28,385 bases of DNA from SM1-46 sp002451215 (lineage in GTDB: Bacteria > Pseudomonadota > Gammaproteobacteria > Acidiferrobacterales > Sulfurifustaceae). Shown here piece after piece: positions 15,503-22,629 of this stretch. The notes below the pieces were generated by a model. The model did not search any database. It was not told where the DNA came from and saw only the letters and a program-made list of their open reading frames with translations. How positions within the stretch are numbered: position 1 is the stretch's first letter; the number at the start of each line of letters is the position of its first letter. The translations under genes and the position numbers were made by a program. Location: positions 1 through 28,385 of the forward strand of contig DKBM01000068.1 in NCBI GenBank assembly GCA_002451215.1. Reading direction: 5' to 3'.

Positions 15503-16804
15503 TTAGCCGGCGGCCAGACGCGGAATCGGGAAGTAGTCGGCAGGGTTTACGTTGTGCAACTCGGGCGGCAAGACACGGCGGATCTCGATCGGTGCCCTCG
15601 CGCCCTCCGGCACCCCCGACATCAGATCCACTACGCGACCACGGGACAGGAGCCTGTGCTCGCTGCTGGCCGCAATCGCCACCTTGGGCAACAGACGCCG
15701 CTCGCGGTTAATGCTGATCACCACACCAACCGCTCCGTCAGTCAGTTCCACAACGCTGCCGATCGGATAGATACCCATGCACTGGATAAACTGCTCGACC
15801 AGCCCCGGATGGAAGTCTTTTCCGCGCCATTCGTACATCTTGCTAAGCGCGTCATGGGTTGACATACCCTTGTGATAGACGCGATCGCTGCTGATGGCGT
15901 CGTAGCAATCCACGATTGAGGCGATCATCCCGAAAGGTCGTATCTCCTCGCCACTGATACCGCGCGCGTAGCCACCGCCACCATAGCGTTCGTGATGTCG
16001 CTCCACCACCTCGAGCGACTCGGGGGCGATGCCGTGCGCCGAGTTGAGAATCTTGACGCCCTCAGGCACATGCGTGCGCATGATGGCAAATTCCTCATCG
16101 GTGAGTTTGGCCGGCTTGTTGAGAATTTCTAACGGCACCTTCATCTTGCCGACGTCATGCAACAGTGCGCCCACCCCGAGGAGATTCAACGCTTCTGGCG
16201 ACATCTCGAGGTGGCGACCAAAGGCAATGGCGAGCGTGCAGACACGCAGCCCATGCTCGGCGGTGTACTCGTGGGCATTCTTGAGCTGCGACAATACGGT
16301 CAGCGCATCGGGGTTCGAGATCACGCTCTCAACCATCTGCGAGACGATCTGGCGCGCCCCCGAGGCATCGACACTGTGTCCGAGACGAACGTCCTCAAGA
16401 ATCGTCTGCAGATGCGCCTTGGCCTCGCGCTCGATCTTCGCTGCCCGGGGCAGCTCCTCCTCGAGTGAAATCTCGCGCCGATACCGATGCCGCTCTATTG
16501 GTTTCACCTTGACGAGTTGGGACAGATCAAGTTTTTCCGTGCCGGCCCGTGCCTGTGCTGTTACCGTTGCAGGTGCAGTTGCACCGCCGATTCCGACTGG
16601 CGCGCGCTTTGCAGGCTTGGCTCTACCCTCCGGAGGATTCGTCAGCACATACACGTACGCACAATGCTTGCGCAACTCATCGAGTTCTTCTTGCGTCTGG
16701 ATCTCGAACCCCTGAAAAAGAAATGGCGTGCCTAACCACGGGCGGTCCAGTTCCACCACCCACATCCCGAGCGCAAGACTCTTGGTGTCTACACGACGCT
16801 GCAT
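15503..16804 (-). CDS. DUF3391 and HD-GYP domain protein, putative cyclic-di-GMP phosphodiesterase
   Basis: HD-GYP proteins hydrolyse cyclic-di-GMP, a second messenger controlling motility and biofilm. From an ATG at 16804 the product has 433 residues. The N-terminus MQRRVDTKSLALGMWVVELD is typical of the DUF3391 domain. A variable linker of about 50 residues and a helical region follow, then the HD-GYP domain (about 170-340) with HD in GALLHDVGKMKVP (His216, Asp217), the HVPEG motif, and HHERYGGGGYARG at 270-282. The last motif normally reads HHExxDGxGYPxGL, so here GYP has become GYA and the Asp is Gly. A TTG six codons earlier is an alternative start; neither has a good ribosome-binding site. 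Activity is likely but not certain given the changed motif. Confidence 0.9.
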   Translation of the reverse strand: MQRRVDTKSLALGMWVVELDRPWLGTPFLFQGFEIQTQEELDELRKHCAYVYVLTNPPEGRAKPAKRAPVGIGGATAPATVTAQARAGTEKLDLSQLVKVKPIERHRYRREISLEEELPRAAKIEREAKAHLQTILEDVRLGHSVDASGARQIVSQMVESVISNPDALTVLSQLKNAHEYTAEHGLRVCTLAIAFGRHLEMSPEALNLLGVGALLHDVGKMKVPLEILNKPAKLTDEEFAIMRTHVPEGVKILNSAHGIAPESLEVVERHHERYGGGGYARGISGEEIRPFGMIASIVDCYDAISSDRVYHKGMSTHDALSKMYEWRGKDFHPGLVEQFIQCMGIYPIGSVVELTDGAVGVVISINRERRLLPKVAIAASSEHRLLSRGRVVDLMSGVPEGARAPIEIRRVLPPELHNVNPADYFPIPRLAAG

Positions 16805-16975
16805 AGTGGTGGGTTCATGCAAAAATCATGCAGATGCAGCGTCAAAACTCTGACGTGTTCGCCGAGGCGAGCCGACGCATTGGTTTAATGCGGGCGGGCG
16901 GGCAGCGCTATCCACTTGGCGGGATAAGGCGGAAAAGCGGCGAAAAAGACTGGGGGGGGTGCCCCACGCCCGGCA

Positions 16976-17002
16976 GGCAGGCTTACCATGGAGGAGCCTG
17001 CC
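16976..17002 (-). terminator. Hairpin downstream of tRNA-Pro, possible terminator
   Basis: GGCAGGCT (16976-16983) and AGCCTGCC (16995-17002) form a perfect 8-bp stem about 40 bases past the tRNA 3' end on the minus strand. No T run follows directly; a short TTTTT occurs some 27 bases later, after a run of eight C residues. It may act in termination or tRNA 3' processing. Confidence 0.35.
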
Positions 17003-17039
17003 CGGCACGAGATTGAACGGGATGCAAAGCATCAAGAAG

Positions 17040-17121
<82 letters not shown>

Positions 17122-17209
17122 GAGTACGCCAGAACGGCTATTGCTGCCTGCGAGGAGTTATGGAAGCGGGTCTCAGACAGCGGGCGCATCATACCAGAGA
17201 CCGGCCTTC

Positions 17210-17569
17210 CTAGAGTTCCTTGAGGAGCGACAAGACGTCCTCAAGCTCCCGGATCAGTGCCCGGATGGCACGCTCGCGGTCGACATCTACCCCGTCTGGA
17301 TTTTCGGGCGCGAGCTTGTTGCGCGCCCCGCTGATCGTAAATCCCTCGACATACAGCAAGCTGCGAATCTGGCGGATGAGCACAACATCGTGGCGCTGGT
17401 AGTAGCGGCGGTTGCCGCGGCGCTTGACCGGCTTGAGCTGTGGAAACTCCTGCTCCCAGTAACGCAGCACATGTGGCTTGACCGCGCACAGATCGCTCAC
17501 TTCACCAATGGTGAAGTAACGTTTACTGGGGATGGCCGGCAGCTCGAGATTATCGGCCGGATCAAGCAT
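17210..17569 (-). CDS. MerR-family transcriptional regulator (pheST-ihfA-linked type)
   Basis: This is a 119-residue MerR-type DNA-binding protein. The winged helix-turn-helix occupies about residues 16-85: KRYFTIGEVSDLCAVKPHVLRYWEQEFPQLKPVKRRGNRRYY. A short helical tail (RERAIRALIRELEDVLSLL) could form the dimer coiled coil. The C-terminal effector domain and metal-binding cysteines of MerR or CueR are absent, so it is not a classical metal sensor. Homologues of this length follow ihfA in many Beta- and Gammaproteobacteria; their targets are unknown to me. Its ATG overlaps the ihfA stop by 8 bp, and it is the last gene of the operon. Confidence 0.9.
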   Translation of the reverse strand: MLDPADNLELPAIPSKRYFTIGEVSDLCAVKPHVLRYWEQEFPQLKPVKRRGNRRYYQRHDVVLIRQIRSLLYVEGFTISGARNKLAPENPDGVDVDRERAIRALIRELEDVLSLLKEL

Positions 17570-17894
17570 TCGCCTGAACCTTGCTCTTCAGCTGCTCGGC
17601 ATGCAAGCGGGCATTCTCTTCCACCCGCTCCTTCAGTTTGTGGCTCGCCCGGAACGTAACTACCGTGCGGGCCGTGATCGGAATTTCTTCACCGGTCTTG
17701 GGATTTCGACCAGGTCTCGGGTTCTTTTCACGCAAACCAAAATTGCCGAATCCCGAAAGCTTGACCTGCTGTCCCTCCGCCAAGGCGGTGCGAACATTCT
17801 CGAAAAACATCTCGACGAATTCCTTGGCCTCCCGCTTGTTCAGGCCCAACTCGTTGAACAAGCCCTCAGCCAAATCTGCTTTAGTCAGCGCCAT
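17562..17894 (-). CDS. ihfA: Integration host factor subunit alpha
   Basis: IHF-alpha pairs with IHF-beta to bend DNA in recombination, replication and transcription control. The 110-residue protein begins MALTKADLAEGLFNELGLNKREAKEFVE and carries the DNA-bending arm GRNPKTGEEIPITARTVVTF, with the intercalating proline in the RNPKTGE motif. It is about ten residues longer than E. coli IhfA at the C-terminus. The start has a GAAGGA ribosome-binding site. As in enterics it follows pheT, here by 32 bp. Confidence 0.95.
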   Translation of the reverse strand: MALTKADLAEGLFNELGLNKREAKEFVEMFFENVRTALAEGQQVKLSGFGNFGLREKNPRPGRNPKTGEEIPITARTVVTFRASHKLKERVEENARLHAEQLKSKVQANA

Positions 17895-17926
17895 ACATCT
17901 TTTCCTTCTCGTTGTTCTTCGGGGGC

Positions 17927-20305
17927 CTACCCTCGAAGTGTGCCTCCCAATTCGGACTCGACAGCAGTCACAAGACGCCCCATTAGCGCCTCGACTTCTT
18001 CCTCTTTAAGAGTGCGCGAAGAGTCCTGCAAGGTCAAGGCCAAGGCCAAACTTTTTCTTCCCGAATCAATACCTTTTCCACGATATTCGTCAAACAGCTG
18101 GAGGTCCACTAGCAAGTTTCCGGCCACCCGCTGGGCCACTTCCAGCAATGTCTTGGCCGGAATGTCGTCCGGCAGCACGATGGCGAGATCCCGGCGGATG
18201 GACGGGTACCGGGATATCTCCCGAAACGCCGGAATTTTGGCGCGCAACACCGCCTCGAGATCAACCTCAAACAGGACTGGCGGCTCGTCGAGATCCAACC
18301 TCGACTGCAGCGCAGGATGTAACCTGCCTATCCACCCCACTGCCTGACCCCTCCGCAACAGTCGTGCGGACTGACCGGGGTGCAATGCCGGGTGATCGCC
18401 ACGCTCAAACGAGAACTCCGAAGGTTCGCCGGAGAGCGCGAACAAAGCCTCGACATCCCCCTTGGCATCAAAAAAATCCGCGGGACGCGATGCGCTTCCC
18501 CACTGCTCGGGCAGGGCCGCGCCAATGATTGCGCCGCCAATCCGGGAATCCTGAATTACCTCCGCTGACCCACCTGCGAAACAACGGCCAATTTCAAACA
18601 CGCGCACTCGCGACAGCTGGCGATTACGGTTATGGATGATGGTTTTCAGTAAGCCCGGCCAAAGACTCGTGCGCATGACGGCCATGTCAGCGCTGATGGG
18701 ATTCGCCAATCTCGGTCCTTCTTCCGTGGGGCCAACCAGCCCTTGCAGCTCCGGATCGACGAAGCTGTAGGTAATCACTTCCTGATAGTCCCGCGCCGCC
18801 AGCACCGACCGCAATTTCGCCGTCGTGCCGCGTCCCTCGGGCAATTGCGGCGCATGCATGCGCAGCAACGGGCGCTGAGCGGGAATCTTGTCATAGCCAT
18901 GTACTCGGGCCAGTTCCTCGATCAGATCGATCTCACGCTCGACATCAAAGCGATGACTTGGCGCCGTCACCCGCCATCCGGCAGCGGCACGCGTTACGCG
19001 CATGCCAAGCCGCTTCAGGATGGTCGTCACGACAACATCAGCCATCGCCTTGCCAAGCATCCGTCCGATGCGTTCCCGGCGCAGCAAGATCGGCCGACGT
19101 TTCGGTAGCTGCGCCGCCGCGCGTCGCTCGATTACAGGACCCGCCCGGCCGCCAACGATGGCGACCAGCAATTCGGTCGCACGTTCCATCGCTATCGGCG
19201 CCAACTCAGGATCGACGCCACGCTCAAATCGCTGCGCCGATTCCGTCTGCAATCCGAATGCGCGTGCTCGTCCGGCGATCGTGCCAGGGCTGAACCAGGC
19301 ACTCTCCAGAAAGAGATTGCGGGTCCCCGTGCCCACCGCGGACGCCGCACCGCCCATGATTCCGGCTAGCGCAAGTGGGCCGCTTTGATCCGCGATAACG
19401 AGCGTATCGGTCGTGACATCGATCTCCTTGCCATCGAGGAGACGCAGGCGCTCGCGCGGGCGCGCCCGACGAACCTCGATGCCACCGGTTAGGCACGTCA
19501 GATCGAATGCGTGCATCGGTTGTCCGAGTTCGAGCATGACGTAGTTGGTGACGTCGACGACCGGGTGAATGCTGCGCACGCCGGCGCGGCGCAGCCGCTC
19601 ACGCATCCAGATTGGCGTGAGCACATTCGCATTGATGCCCTCGATAACCCGCCCGACGTAGCGCCCGCACTCTTTGTTGGCACGAATCACAACCGGCAGG
19701 CGGCGCTTCCCGCGTGCCCGCACTCTGCGTACTGTTCTCTTTCGTTGCGGCGCCCCGGTAAGCGCCGCCAGTTCGCGCGCTGCTCCTGCAACACTCAGGC
19801 AATCGCCACGGTTGGGGGTGAGCTCGAGCTCGAACGTAACATCATCCAGCTTCAAGAAGTCCCGCAGCGGCTCTCCCACGGGAGCTTCTCCACCAAGAAC
19901 CAGAAGCCCGCTCGCCGTCTGCTCAAGGCCCAGCTCGGCCTCTGAGCACAGCATACCCTCCGAGGCAACTCCCCGGATATCGGCGCGCTCAACGCGCACA
20001 CCGCCCGGCAAGGCGGCCCCGATCATTGCCACCGGGACCTTCAGTCCGACCGCCGCGTTGTCGGCTCCACAAACGATACTAAGCTCCCGACCCTTGCCAA
20101 TATCGACCCGACATACCTTCAGTTTGTCAGCAGAAGGATGGCTCGCAACCGACAGAATTTCTCCGACTATCACACCTTCGAATCCGGGGGCGACTGGCTC
20201 AATCGCGCCAACCTCGATGCCGGCCATCGTAAAGCGGGCGGCAATCGCCTCGGAAGAGAGCTTGGGCGAAACCCATTCGCGCAACCACTGCTCGCTCAGC
20301 CGCAT
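17927..20305 (-). CDS. pheT: Phenylalanyl-tRNA synthetase beta subunit
   Basis: PheT is the large subunit of the heterotetrameric phenylalanyl-tRNA synthetase and holds the tRNA-binding and editing domains. The 792-residue protein begins MRLSEQWLREWVSPKLSSEAIAARFTMAG. In order it shows the EMAP-like tRNA-binding domain (about 40-150, with GADNAAVGLKVPVA), the B3/B4 editing domain (about 205-370), the B5 domain, a catalytic-like core with LVGPTEEGPRLANPISADMAVMRTSLWPGLL, and the C-terminal FDX-ACB domain starting near FREISRYPSIRRDLAIVLPDD. Length is normal. It begins 18 bp after the pheS stop. Confidence 0.97.
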   Translation of the reverse strand: MRLSEQWLREWVSPKLSSEAIAARFTMAGIEVGAIEPVAPGFEGVIVGEILSVASHPSADKLKVCRVDIGKGRELSIVCGADNAAVGLKVPVAMIGAALPGGVRVERADIRGVASEGMLCSEAELGLEQTASGLLVLGGEAPVGEPLRDFLKLDDVTFELELTPNRGDCLSVAGAARELAALTGAPQRKRTVRRVRARGKRRLPVVIRANKECGRYVGRVIEGINANVLTPIWMRERLRRAGVRSIHPVVDVTNYVMLELGQPMHAFDLTCLTGGIEVRRARPRERLRLLDGKEIDVTTDTLVIADQSGPLALAGIMGGAASAVGTGTRNLFLESAWFSPGTIAGRARAFGLQTESAQRFERGVDPELAPIAMERATELLVAIVGGRAGPVIERRAAAQLPKRRPILLRRERIGRMLGKAMADVVVTTILKRLGMRVTRAAAGWRVTAPSHRFDVEREIDLIEELARVHGYDKIPAQRPLLRMHAPQLPEGRGTTAKLRSVLAARDYQEVITYSFVDPELQGLVGPTEEGPRLANPISADMAVMRTSLWPGLLKTIIHNRNRQLSRVRVFEIGRCFAGGSAEVIQDSRIGGAIIGAALPEQWGSASRPADFFDAKGDVEALFALSGEPSEFSFERGDHPALHPGQSARLLRRGQAVGWIGRLHPALQSRLDLDEPPVLFEVDLEAVLRAKIPAFREISRYPSIRRDLAIVLPDDIPAKTLLEVAQRVAGNLLVDLQLFDEYRGKGIDSGRKSLALALTLQDSSRTLKEEEVEALMGRLVTAVESELGGTLRG

Positions 20306-20323
20306 GGTTTGGTCCGGTCCTCG

Positions 20324-21361
20324 TTACCTGAATTGCTGCAGGAAGCGCAGATCATTCTCGTAGAACAACCGCAGGTCGTTCACCCCGTAGCGCAACATGG
20401 CGAGTCGCTCGACACCCAGACCGAAGGCAAAGCCGCTCCAGCGCTCGCTATCGATTCCGACGTGGCGGAAGACTTCCGGATGCACCATGCCGCAACCCAG
20501 CACTTCCAACCATCCGGTTTGCTTGCATACCCGACAGCCTTTAGCGCCACACATGACACAACTGATATCCACCTCTGCGGACGGTTCGGTAAACGGAAAG
20601 TAGGATGGTCGAAGCCGCAGTTTGAGCGAAGTTTCGAAGAACTGCTCAAGAAATTCGGCCAACACTCCCTTGAGATCGGCGAAGCTCACCGCCTCATCGA
20701 CCAGCAGCCCTTCGATCTGATGAAACATGGGTGTGTGGGTAACGTCAGAGTCACATCGAAATACTCGACCCGCGGCGATCACCCGCAGCGGTGGGCGGTG
20801 CGCCTCCATGTGCCGAATCTGCACGGGCGAGGTATGGGTTCGCAGCAGGCGATGCGCATCGAAGTAGAAGGTATCGTGCATCGCCCGCGAGGGGTGGTTG
20901 GGCGGGATATTGAGAGCCTCAAAATTGTGATAGTCGTCTTCGATCTCCGGACCGTCCGCAATAGTGAAGCCCATCCGCACGAACAGGGTCTCGAGTCTCT
21001 CGAGGGTGCGGGTCACCGGGTGCAGTCCGCCCTGACGCAAGCCGCGACCGGGCAAGGTGACGTCGACCACCTCGGACACGAGCTGCGCGTCGCGCGCGGC
21101 AGTCTCGAGCGCGCCGCGCCGCGCGACGAGTGCTTGCTGCACCGCCGCCTTGGCATCATTGACCCATTTGCCCACCAGCGGACGCTCTTCCTGCGGAAGC
21201 GTGCCCAGTCGCTTCAGCTGCTCGCTGAGGACGCCCTTCTTGCCGAGGTAGTGGACGCGCAGTTCTTCCACCGCGGCCACTTCCGTCACGCCGGCAATCG
21301 CAACTCGCGCCTCATCAACGAGTCGCGCCAAATCTTGCTCCACTGACTGTATGCTGGTCAC
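20324..21361 (-). CDS. pheS: Phenylalanyl-tRNA synthetase alpha subunit
   Basis: PheS is the catalytic class II subunit that charges tRNA-Phe. From a GTG at 21361 the product has 345 residues beginning MTSIQSVEQDLARLVDEARVAI. The N-terminal coiled coil (about 1-85) is followed by the catalytic domain with HPVTRTLERLETLFVRMGF, motif 2 FRCDSDVTHTPMFHQIEGLLVD, and motif 3 GFAFGLGVERLAMLRYG. GAAGG lies at suitable spacing before this GTG. A longer frame reaching 21400 would run through a terminator hairpin and is unlikely. The alpha-specific segment CVMCGAKGCRVCKQTGWLE, with four cysteines, is present as in many PheS proteins. Confidence 0.95.
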   Translation of the reverse strand: MTSIQSVEQDLARLVDEARVAIAGVTEVAAVEELRVHYLGKKGVLSEQLKRLGTLPQEERPLVGKWVNDAKAAVQQALVARRGALETAARDAQLVSEVVDVTLPGRGLRQGGLHPVTRTLERLETLFVRMGFTIADGPEIEDDYHNFEALNIPPNHPSRAMHDTFYFDAHRLLRTHTSPVQIRHMEAHRPPLRVIAAGRVFRCDSDVTHTPMFHQIEGLLVDEAVSFADLKGVLAEFLEQFFETSLKLRLRPSYFPFTEPSAEVDISCVMCGAKGCRVCKQTGWLEVLGCGMVHPEVFRHVGIDSERWSGFAFGLGVERLAMLRYGVNDLRLFYENDLRFLQQFR

Positions 21362-21374
21362 TGTGGCACCTTCG

Positions 21375-21415
21375 CAAACAAAAGAAAGGGGAAAGGCCAA
21401 AGCCCCTCCCCTTTC
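21375..21415 (-). terminator. Strong intrinsic terminator or attenuator ahead of pheS
   Basis: In the transcript, GAAAGGGGAGGGGC (21415-21402) pairs over all 14 positions with GCCUUUCCCCUUUC (21397-21384), including two G-U pairs, around a UUUG loop. It is followed by UUUUGUUUG (21383-21375). It ends only 14 nt before the pheS GTG and 35 nt after the rplT stop. In enterics pheST is controlled by attenuation; I see no Phe-rich leader peptide ahead of this hairpin, so the control signal is unknown. Confidence 0.8.
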
Positions 21416-21440
21416 TGCACACTCCGAAATCAGCGAACTA

Positions 21441-21458
21441 ACGGCGGGTCTACGCCGT
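21441..21458 (-). other. Small hairpin enclosing the rplT stop codon
   Basis: ACGGCG (21441-21446) and CGCCGT (21453-21458) form a 6-bp stem with the rplT TAG (21452-21450) in its 6-base loop. It stands 25 bases upstream of the pheS terminator hairpin. It could be a chance palindrome or part of a switch with that terminator. Confidence 0.35.
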
Positions 21459-21809
21459 CAGTGCAGCCTTGGCTTTGTCTGCCAGAACGGAAAAGGCTTG
21501 TTTGTCGTGCACCGCGATATCCGCGAGCACTTTGCGATCTACCTCGATCGCCGCCTTGTTAAGCCCGTTGATAAATCGGCTGTACGACAAACCGTGCTCA
21601 CGCGCCGCTGCGTTGATGCGCTGGATCCATAGCGCCCTGAACTCGCGCTTGCGAACCCGCCGGTCACGATATGCGTATTGTCCGGCTTTCATGACCGCCT
21701 GGGTGGCGGTCTTGATCAGTTTGCGCCGGGCATTGTAGTAGCCCTTGGCGCGCCCCAGGGTTTTCTTGTGGCGCGCGTGAGAAGTAACTCCACGTTTTAC
21801 TCTTGGCAT
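21450..21809 (-). CDS. rplT: 50S ribosomal protein L20
   Basis: L20 binds 23S rRNA early in assembly of the large subunit. The 119-residue protein is full length: MPRVKRGVTSHARHKKTLGRAKGYYNARR, the RRVRKREFRALWIQRINAAAREHGLSYSRFINGL core, and a short C-terminal helix. In E. coli L20 represses rpmI-rplT translation by binding its own mRNA, so autoregulation is plausible here. It follows rpmI by 12 bp, and an AGGA ribosome-binding site precedes the ATG. Confidence 0.98.
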   Translation of the reverse strand: MPRVKRGVTSHARHKKTLGRAKGYYNARRKLIKTATQAVMKAGQYAYRDRRVRKREFRALWIQRINAAAREHGLSYSRFINGLNKAAIEVDRKVLADIAVHDKQAFSVLADKAKAALTA

Positions 21810-21821
21810 GGCTGCGTCCTC

Positions 21822-22019
21822 TTAGACGTACGGCATCATCTGGCGGATACGATCCGTATCCGTATCGTGCACCATGACAGTTCCACGCAGCTGACGCTTA
21901 CGCTTGGTGCTCTTCTTGGTGAGGATATGACGATGATGCGCGTAGCCGCGCTTGAAGCCGCCCTTGGCGGTCTTCTTGAAGCGCTTCGCGGCGCTCTTGT
22001 TGGTCTTCAACTTAGGCAT
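21822..22019 (-). CDS. rpmI: 50S ribosomal protein L35
   Basis: L35 is a small basic protein of the large ribosomal subunit. From the ATG at 22019 it has 65 residues beginning MPKLKTNKSAAKRFKKTAKGG and containing HHRHILTKKSTKRKRQLR. A GGAG ribosome-binding site sits 8 nt before this start. A longer frame to 22055 adds twelve residues that do not belong to the family. It lies between infC and rplT in the standard order. Confidence 0.98.
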   Translation of the reverse strand: MPKLKTNKSAAKRFKKTAKGGFKRGYAHHRHILTKKSTKRKRQLRGTVMVHDTDTDRIRQMMPYV

Positions 22020-22085
22020 GTTTTGACTCCAAGGTTGAGGCACCGGCAGGCACATGCGTGAGCCCGGACGATGCGTGACGTAATG

Positions 22086-22625
22086 TTATGCAGAGGGCTT
22101 TTGCACCGGGCGCTTGCCCGGAGCGACCACCATGACCATCTGCCTGCCTTCCATGCGCGGGAACTGCTCGACGACTCCGTATTCCTTCAAATCCTCTTCC
22201 AGGCGCTTGAGCATTTCGATGCCCAGCTCCTGATGCGCCATTTCGCGGCCACGAAACCGCAGCGTGATCTTGGCTTTATTACCTTCCTCAAGAAAGCGGA
22301 TGAGATTGCGCAACTTGATCTGGTAGTCACCGATATCCGTGCCCGGGCGGAACTTCACTTCCTTGAGCTGAATCTGCTTTTGCTTCTTCTTGGCAGCGTG
22401 GCGCTTCTTGCTCTCTTCGTACTGGAACTTGCCGTAATTCATAATCCGGCAAACCGGTGGTTGGGCAGTCGGCGAAATCTCCACTAGGTCCATCCCGGCC
22501 TCTTCGGCCCGGCGCAGGGCATCGGGGGTAGGTACGATGCCGATCTGTTCGCCGTCGCTGCCAATCAAGCGAACCTGCGGGACGTTTATCCGCCGATTGA
22601 TGCGGTGCTCTTTGTCAGTCGCGAT
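22086..22625 (-). CDS. infC: Translation initiation factor IF-3, probable ATC start
   Basis: IF-3 binds the 30S subunit, checks the initiation codon and prevents premature subunit joining. From an ATC at 22625 the product has 179 residues, matching the 180 of E. coli. It begins (M)ATDKEHRINRRINVPQVRLIG, with SPTAQPPVCRIMNYGKFQYE at the linker and ITLRFRGREMAHQELG in the C-domain. GGAGGG in the last thrS codons provides a ribosome-binding site 8-9 nt ahead. No ATG, GTG or TTG is in a suitable place; the in-frame upstream start (22688) lies far inside thrS. infC genes typically use AUU, AUC or AUA, which IF-3 itself discriminates against, giving autoregulation. Confidence 0.92.
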   Translation of the reverse strand: MATDKEHRINRRINVPQVRLIGSDGEQIGIVPTPDALRRAEEAGMDLVEISPTAQPPVCRIMNYGKFQYEESKKRHAAKKKQKQIQLKEVKFRPGTDIGDYQIKLRNLIRFLEEGNKAKITLRFRGREMAHQELGIEMLKRLEEDLKEYGVVEQFPRMEGRQMVMVVAPGKRPVQKPSA

Positions 22626-22629
22626 GTTT

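Noticed and set aside
20138..21346. 402-codon plus-strand frame antisense to pheT and pheS
   Set aside because: It is opposite two certain genes and gives no recognisable domain; it is best explained by codon bias of the real genes.
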